From the NCBI GenBank assembly GCA_012931725.1, contig CM022949.1, positions 65,310,582 to 65,374,581 on the forward strand: 64,000 bases of DNA, read 5' to 3'. This document shows, piece after piece, positions 57,721-64,000 of this stretch. The DNA comes from Litsea cubeba (Eukaryota; Streptophyta; Magnoliopsida; Laurales; Lauraceae). The notes beneath the pieces are model-generated. The model did no database searches. It was not told the origin of the DNA and worked only from the letters and a program-made list of their open reading frames with translations. The stretch's first letter is position 1. Every line of letters starts with the position of its first letter. A program made the translations under genes and the position numbers.

Positions 57721-59265
57721 AATTGTGCAAAAAGCTATCTTCCCTAACACCATACCTCGAAGAACCAGAAAGAGAAAATAACCATTGCCATTGTCAACAC
57801 AGCTGCCGACAGTCCCCCGCCAAGAAAGGTCCGAAGCAAGATCTGGTCTAGGGAGCGTCCAATAGCAGGATACTCAATAGGGTTCATCCTCTGAGGGGTC
57901 GACCTCGACTCCACCCTCCGAAAGGTGCACCCTGAAAAACAACAGAAGCAACCGAGCTCATGGCGAAAGCTCGGGTAACAACCACGACTTCAGAGAATGG
58001 CTTGATCGACACATCGAGCAAGCAGTACATCAGAACGTGAGATGGCCGGTTTCGCTCGAGTTCAGTTGAACTCTGACAATTTCGGCTCATCCCCCTTCTC
58101 TCCAGCTCAATAGAAATTTTCAGCTCGACAGGTATTCCCGGCTCGGCAAAAACCCCCAGCTCGGTAAATGTCTCTAGTATGGCAGAAGTCTCCTCCATCT
58201 CAGGAGGCAGTTAGATGTCTCCTATCATCACTTAGCTTCGACAGCCCGTCAGCTTCGATCGTACGATCCTCTACCATCATTTCTGGTGCCACGGTCCTCT
58301 ACTGTCAGCTTCGATGGTGCCGTCAGCTTCTATGACACCAGCACGACCCTCTATTGTTGGCTTCGATCGTACGACCCTCTGCAGTCATTTCGACGGCACG
58401 GTCCTCTACTGTCAGCCTTGATGGCACGGTCCTCTACCACCATCAGTCATCCAGAGCCCCGTGCTCCTACATCTCGGCTACGCGCCAGATTTCCCACCTC
58501 ACGCTGGTGTCGCCCTCATGCTGGCCTCCATGTCATGCAGGTTCGGCCTCATGCTAGCTACGGCCTCACGAGGGTGTCGCCCTCATGTTGGCCTCCACGT
58601 CATGCAGATTCGGCCTCGTGCAGGGGGTCATCTCCATTTCGTGCTATGTGAGCATCTCGGCACTCGCCAAGGGGTCATCTCCATTTCGTGCCATGTGAGC
58701 ATCTCGGCACTCATGCCAGATTGCCGGTACGCCCTTGGCGACGGGCCAGGGGGTCATCTCCATTTCATGCCATGTGAGCATCTCCGTACTCATGCCAGAT
58801 TACCGGCACGCCCTTGGCGACGGGCCAAGGGGTCATCTCCATTTCGTGCCATGTGAGCATCTCGGCACTCATGCCAGATTGCCGGCACGCCGCTGGCGAC
58901 GGGGCAGGGGGTCATCTCCATTTCGTGCCATGTGAACATCTCGGCACTCATGCAAGATTGCCGGCACGCCCCTGGCGACGGGCCAAGGGGTCATCTCCAT
59001 TTTGTGCTGTGTGAGCATCTCGGCACTCATTCCAGATTGCCGGCATGCCCATGGCGACGGGCTAGGGGGTCATCTCTCGGTTTCCAGTAGCAATGCATTC
59101 TTCAGCCAATCGTCTCTTGGTCCTTCAGTTGGTCACGAACCACTCGAATGAAGACAACAAATCTCAAGCGAGAAACAGCTCAAAGGTACAAGTGTCATCC
59201 TCCATTATACTTGGCGTCTAACCTCAAAGAGAAGTCTAGTGAGCTCAGAAGCTGCGGGGCTATTA
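57721..59265 (+). repeat. internal region with 79-bp minisatellite
   Basis: Units starting GGGGTCATCTCCATTTCGTG recur at 58671, 58750, 58829, 58908 and 58987 (exact 79-bp steps), with partial units at 58624 and 59066. Irregular CGGTCCTCTAC repeats lie at 58250-58440. Short ORFs are repeat artefacts. Confidence 0.9.
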
Positions 59266-60118
59266 TGTGGGGATATCTCCGGGCTCACCAGAGTCCCGGC
59301 CAAATGTTCCGGCTCGAGCTCCCGCACCAGCTAATCCATCTCGTCTCAACCTCCACCAGCTCGGCCACGCGCACCACGGTCCCGGTACCAATGCGCCAAT
59401 CGAACTCTAGGTCATCCCGGACCTCGGCAACAGGGCCAAGGCACCAACCAAGATCACCACCCTCGCAGGTTATCTCGATCTCGGCCAGGTGCTCCCATCC
59501 CGGCACCCCTGCAGGGTCTCTAGCCAAGTCAAGGTCGTTCCCAACCTCGGCCCCCGACCTCGGCAACACATCCTGACCTCGATCACCATGCTAGAGCTAG
59601 CTTGGGCAGGGGCTGACAGCTGTCCTCCCATGGACGCTCAAGCACGTTACAACACGTATGACAAGACAAGGGCACCGCCCATACCCTCTGACAGCCACCC
59701 TTGCCGCCCATGCTTCCTGACAGATTGGTGCCCGCAGACGCCAAAGAAGGCTACGATGGGACCACACCTCCCTGGTGCCTCTGACAAGGTTGGCTATGAC
59801 AAGACAGCCAGCCACCATCCTGCCTCCTTCCTTCTTCTATATAAACTGAGCAACAGATCCAGAACGGGAGGCCATGATTCTGATACGCCATGCTCAAACT
59901 TCATCTTCTCAAAATCTCCATTCTATTATTAAGCCCTGCGCTGCTTACAGCCAGGGTCCTTTGATATGTTTTCTCTCCCTATAGCGATTCTTCCATCTTC
60001 AATAAGAAGCTTTTCTCTCCCTATAGCGATTCTTCCATCTTCAATAAGAAGCTTTAGCCTCTATACTCCTCAGTCTAAAACACACTACCCTCCTGGCTGC
60101 GACTTTTCGTACTTAACA
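59266..60118 (+). repeat. 3' LTR of the non-autonomous Tat-like element
   Basis: TGTGGGGATATC...CGTACTTAACA. It keeps a TATA-like box (about 59836) pointing toward the gene that starts at 60234. Confidence 0.88.
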
Positions 60119-60233
60119 ATTCAACGGTACTAACATCCTTCTTTATTGTCGTTGTCATCATCCCATTTCTCATCTATATCCCATTTCATACAATCTATCA
60201 CCTTCTTCTCTCATTATTCTCCCATTCCACTTC

Positions 60234-61209
60234 ATGGAAACCGCAAGCTTCTTATCGAGATCGGCCGTTCCCATCTCTCGCCCCTCTCCACTCTTAGAGA
60301 CGAAAAAGAGAGGGCTCTTGTTTGCCGTTTGCGCTCTCGAGAACAAGAACCCTAACCCTAACATCAACAGCATCAGCATCGGCAGTAGTAAGAAGAAGAA
60401 AGTGCCGGTCTCCAATTACGTGGTCCCGCTTGACACGGTAACATCAGCATCGTCTTGCATCACTCGGCCTCTGGCGGAGATCCTCAGAGACCTCAACAAG
60501 AAAGTCCCCGACAATACCATTAAACCCCAATCCAACTCCCTCATCCCCTGGTTCGTATTTCAGCTTTTCCTTCTTTTCTCCTCTTTTCCTTCCCCTTTTG
60601 ATGGATTGGAATTGGATTGCTCTTCCCTGCCCTTTCCACAATTTACTTGTTGATGTGTAAATAAACATCAGTCGTCAGAGAAGAGAAGAGGATCGCCTGT
60701 TTGGATCCTATAACTTAGTTGCCTCGCCCTCTTGTATATTTGCATCTGTGTTTACCAGCATTAAATTTGGTTATGGCAAAGAACAGAGCAGCTGTCACTT
60801 ACTAGCTATGGGGTTGTTAGATGTTGACTTTGCTTCTCTAACTGCATTAGAAGTAAGAAAGGATGGTATGGGTTTTTAATGGATTTAAGTGCTTTGGTTC
60901 TTTTTTCTAATGGAACTACTCTTTATGAACATGGAACTACATGTAGGATTTCTGTCTCTCATTCTTCAAATTATTTTAGCAAAAAGAAAAAGAAGTGCTA
61001 AATTGGTTATATTTTGTGGAATTGTAGAGGTCACTTGCTGGTTTTTAAAATGTTTGGAGGGGTTCATTTTTAGATAAATGGATACTGATGGCACATTCAT
61101 AGGCTGTTTCTGTTGTCTGATTTTGTTTATCAGAGTTGATCTAACTCAATCACATTCCATGATTTGTATAGGTACCATGCCAACAGAATGTTGAGCTTTT
61201 ACGCACCGG
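60234..61209 (+). CDS. RAD52-2: RAD52-like organellar DNA-binding protein, exons 1-2 (gene continues beyond the window)
   Basis: The ATG at 60234 starts METASFLSRSAVPISRPSPL, a Ser/Arg-rich, acid-poor leader typical of plastid or mitochondrial transit peptides. Then come VPVSNYVVPLD, CITRPLAEILRDLNKKVPDN and LIPW. Exon 1 ends at 60550 (TG|gttcgt). Exon 2 is 61172-61209 (tatag|G), and splicing gives LIPWYHANRMLSFYAPG, a block I recognise from plant RAD52-like proteins that bind DNA in organelles and assist recombination repair. Both junctions keep frame (phase 2, then phase 1) and have GT..AG ends; intron 1 is 621 bp. Later exons were not found before 64000. It is named from memory of the family; RAD52-1 is the alternative. 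Confidence 0.72.
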
Positions 61210-62600
61210 GTAACCTTCCTTTCCTTGTGTCCTTGTTATTCTGCACATGCATATATTCATTTGTAGTAAAATGTGCATGTTATTGCTATGGTTATTAACA
61301 TTATTACTGCTAGCACTGCCTTAATTCTAAGGTTGAAGCCTTCAAGGTTCCAAAGTCAACCCAAAATCAAGGTTTCCAGGCTCCAATACAAACTTTTGCC
61401 CCAGTCAAGTCGTGGGTTTGTCCATTTATATCTATCTTTCAGAATTTTTTTATGCTTGTGCGCATCATCTCAAAATCTCATGGTGTGGTACTCTTTGCAA
61501 TGTAATTGTTTAGTATCAGTTTGTAGTTTTGGAAACACATATAGACTGAATGATGGGTTGTACCTTTTTCCAAATTATATCCCCATTCATGGCGAGGAAA
61601 CTTTTTATGAGAACTCAGAACAGAACCTTAGGTTTTAAGTTTGACTCAAACCTTTAGATTTCTTTCTAGTAAAAAAGATGTACTTTTCATAAGAAGGAAA
61701 GAAATTACCAATGTTGGCATTACAGGAATTCACTATCATATGGATGTCTGCTAACAATCACGACTTGTTCCAGATCATTGATTTTGGTTAACTCTTGATG
61801 CTTGCATCTAAAGTTTCAGAAGACAGAAGGCATCCTATGTCTTCTTGATGGAATAAATACATTTGCCTGTTCATTGAGAAGAAAATTCCATGGAAAATAA
61901 GCTTTTGATAATTTAAGTCTGCAACTATTTGATAACTTATCCTACCTCCTTTGTGGAATCCTTTATACATATGATTTAATTTGTTTTCCTTTTATTTTGA
62001 CTAACTGATGCAGGCCCTAGGATTAGGGTTTCCTTGAAGGTGCCGAAGCATGCTAATGGTCTTTGCAGAGACTTTCACACACGAGGACACACCTCAAAGG
62101 ATAGAAACCCATGAATATTATTCCAAAATCAGAAGTCTGAGATACTAATCTCTATAATGCCATATAAATAGGGAAAGAAACCTTGAGGGCTAAAATTCCT
62201 ACTCAACTAAGAAACTAAACTAATTCAAAACTTATCCTAAATAAACTCATTACACAAAATTGGAAAACTAATGCCAAATACTTAGGGAAATAAAATATTA
62301 TTAAACTTTCTTTTGTCCCACGTGTGGACCATGAGTCTCCTTGCAATTACACGTTGGTGCTGCTGCATTACTAACCTGTATCTTCTTGGGATCTTTGGTT
62401 CATAGCTCAACAATTTGTATTTGAGTTCACTGTTTTCCAATTGGTACTTGTCATATTTCATCAGCTCATTCCAAATCAATTTTAAAAGATTGCATCATGC
62501 TTTTCTTCTCTCTCTCTCTTCCCTTCATCCTCTTGAGTCTCTATTATTCTCTGCATCTTTCTCATTCCCTTCCATGTCAATGGATCTTTTGGACAATTCT
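61210..62600 (+). other. intron 2 of the RAD52-like gene, first part
   Basis: AT-rich intron-like DNA from the donor site gtaacc. A stretch at 62010-62230 with a TATA-like box (about 62163) may be part of a decayed LTR, but no ends are visible. Confidence 0.5.
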
Positions 62601-62639
62601 TTTAGAATAAATAGCTAGTCTGGGGCGGCCAATGTAGTT

Positions 62640-63310
62640 CAGTATTCAGATTCTTCTGATTCACTGTACTTTCTACATCATTCAAATGCCGCCAGAACTG
62701 TCTGTCTCAGCAAAACTCACTGGCAATAGTTATGGAACCTTGTAGAGATCCAGAAAGCTCTCTATGTGCAAAAGACAAAATGGGTTTTAGATGGCTCCTT
62801 TCCAAAATCCACAGCTCCCATCAGATGTAGTCATGGGAAAGCACTACGCCATGGTGCTCTCATGGATTGTTAGTAGTTCTTCTAAAGACCTGCCAGTGAG
62901 TGTCACACATGCCAACACAGCCCATGCTGTTTAGACAGGCTTGGAGGGTCATTTCTCACAAAGCAGTGTGCCCCTCATATTCCATCTATAAAGGTTGATC
63001 TCTAATCTTTAACAGGACTTTAACAAGAATGTTCATCCATTTCATACTATTTGACCAACCTCAAAGTCCTATGGGACGAGTTGGCCTCTATTCAGCCATT
63101 CTTGAATGCACTTGTGGGGCCTACAAAGAGGTTTCTGCTTGCCAACAGCAAGAGAAATTTTATCAATTTCTCATCGGCTTGAACGAAAGCTTCTCCACAG
63201 TCTGCAGTCAAATCTTGTCCATGGACCCACTGCCCAACTTTTAATTATGTTTCCCCCTCTTGCAAGAAGCAAAGCAGAGGGAATTTCACATCACACCTGC
63301 TGCCAATAAT
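62640..63310 (+). pseudogene. decayed copia gag inside the presumed intron
   Basis: Scattered frames give DSLYFLHHSNAA, AMVLSWIVSSSSKDLPVSVT, HANTAHAV with GLEGHFSHKAV, then LYSAILECTCGAYKEVSACQ and FYQFLIGLNESFSTVCSQIL followed by SMDPLPNF. These are the ordered blocks of PF14244-type and UBN2-type copia gag. Multiple stops and frameshifts occur, and no LTRs were resolved. Confidence 0.75.
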
Positions 63311-63824
63311 AATGCTTCTGCACTTAGTGTGGAAGCAAACAGTAGCTGTTTCAAAGGTCTGTTGATCCTCCTCATGGAAGTCTTTGGGGTTGAGGGCAAC
63401 CTTTTTTGTTGACCATTTTGGGTCTGAAGGGCACAAGGCCCGCTGTTGGGTGCTTCATGGCTACTGGTGCTACCATCTGGCTGCCAAACAGCAACCAACC
63501 AGCAGCTTTGGACCTAATGTTGCCTCAGTCTCTACACCAATACTCATTGGAATTGCCTCATGCTCTTCTCCACAGCTGCACTATAAAGAAGACAGTGCCA
63601 CATGAAGTGGGAACACTCTAATCCCTACTTCTGCAGTCCCTTGGACTATTGTACTTTTGTAATTATTGCGGAATCTTTTGTGATCCTCTAGATAGGCATG
63701 TATCCTAGATAGGAGCAATCTTGGTGGGTAGTCATTCACTAGTATATTTTCTTATTTGTACTTAACACTTAACAGTTCAGTACCCATACTCAAGTATAAA
63801 TACAGCAATTGTAGTGTCACAATT

Positions 63825-64000
63825 GTAAAGATATAGGTCAGCTCAACCTAATGGGTCAGCCCACAACCCATGTACTCGACCTAATGGGTCAGCCCACAAC
63901 CCATGTATTGGGCCCACAACCCATGTACTCGACCTAATGGGTCAGCCCACAACCCATGTATTGGGCTGACCCATTAGGTCGAGCTGACCTATATCTTTAC
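63825..64000. repeat. fold-back structure with 40-bp arms
   Basis: GTAAAGATATAGGTCAGCTC opens the left arm (63825-63864) and its complement closes the right arm (63961-64000), with one mismatch (CTCAACC/CTCGACC). The 96-bp loop contains direct repeats of ATGGGTCAGCCCACAACCC. It ends exactly at the window edge, so it may extend further. Confidence 0.85.

Larger units (their letters stand above)
56827..60122 (+). mobile_element. non-autonomous Tat-like LTR retrotransposon
   Basis: LTRs 56831-57700 (870 bp) and 59266-60118 (853 bp) enclose only 1565 bp. A primer-binding site identical over 18 bases to that of the Tat element follows the left LTR, and the purine tract AAGCTGCGGGGCTATTA precedes the right LTR. 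ATTC abuts both outer ends (56827-56830, 60119-60122); 4 bp is shorter than the usual 5. There is no gag or pol. The interior has a 79-bp minisatellite. Confidence 0.9.

Noticed and set aside
58286..59014. Overlapping plus-strand ORFs with repeated HLHFVPCEHL text
   Set aside because: Artefacts of the 79-bp minisatellite, shifting frame between units.

Overview
This window is from a flowering plant nuclear genome, most likely a eudicot with a transposon-rich genome. It has spliced genes with a plastid-type transit leader, LTR retrotransposons of plant-only lineages (Tat/Retand, Athila, Tekay, Tork), a plant hAT, a Mutator-like MITE and AT-rich intergenic DNA. Species cannot be assigned from the sequence. 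I see no bacterial genes, rRNA, CRISPR array or complete tRNA.

Layout. (1) 1-600: 3' end of a Ty1/copia element with a 195-bp LTR. (2) 672-2014: a non-autonomous hAT element with a perfect 8-bp target duplication that carries a piece of a PPR gene in antisense. (3) 2443-3123: a probable Helitron holding a 53-bp minisatellite. (4) 3835-17052: a complete minus-strand Ty3/gypsy Tat-lineage element. It has 891-bp LTRs, gag, pol with two RNase H domains, an 81-bp minisatellite, and an antisense spliced gene on the opposite strand. (5) 18841-54640: a nest. A 5'-truncated LINE is split by a Tork-like copia (19540-54077). That copia is split by a Tekay-like chromovirus (22046-50912), which is split by an Athila-like element (26877-46372), which is split by a second copia (35565-42821). 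Target duplications fit at every level. LTR divergence judged by eye falls from about 9% in the outermost LTR element to about 1.5% in the innermost, as the nesting order requires. (6) 56047-56731: a Mutator-like MITE with a 9-bp target duplication. (7) 56831-60118: a non-autonomous Tat-like LTR element with a 79-bp minisatellite and no gag or pol. (8) 60234-61209 onward: the first two exons of a host gene resembling the organelle-targeted RAD52-like proteins. The LTR element ends 115 bp before its start codon. The second intron runs past the window end, contains decayed copia gag sequence, and reaches a 40-bp-arm fold-back structure at 63825-64000.

Within each element the genes follow the usual logic: gag (particle), protease, reverse transcriptase, RNase H, integrase, flanked by a primer-binding site and a polypurine tract. 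Nearly all copies are broken by stops and frameshifts. The Tat element is closest to intact: gag is open and pol has one in-frame amber codon. The only clear single-copy host gene is the RAD52-like one. Positions of LTR ends and target duplications were read directly. Divergence values are eye counts, not alignments.
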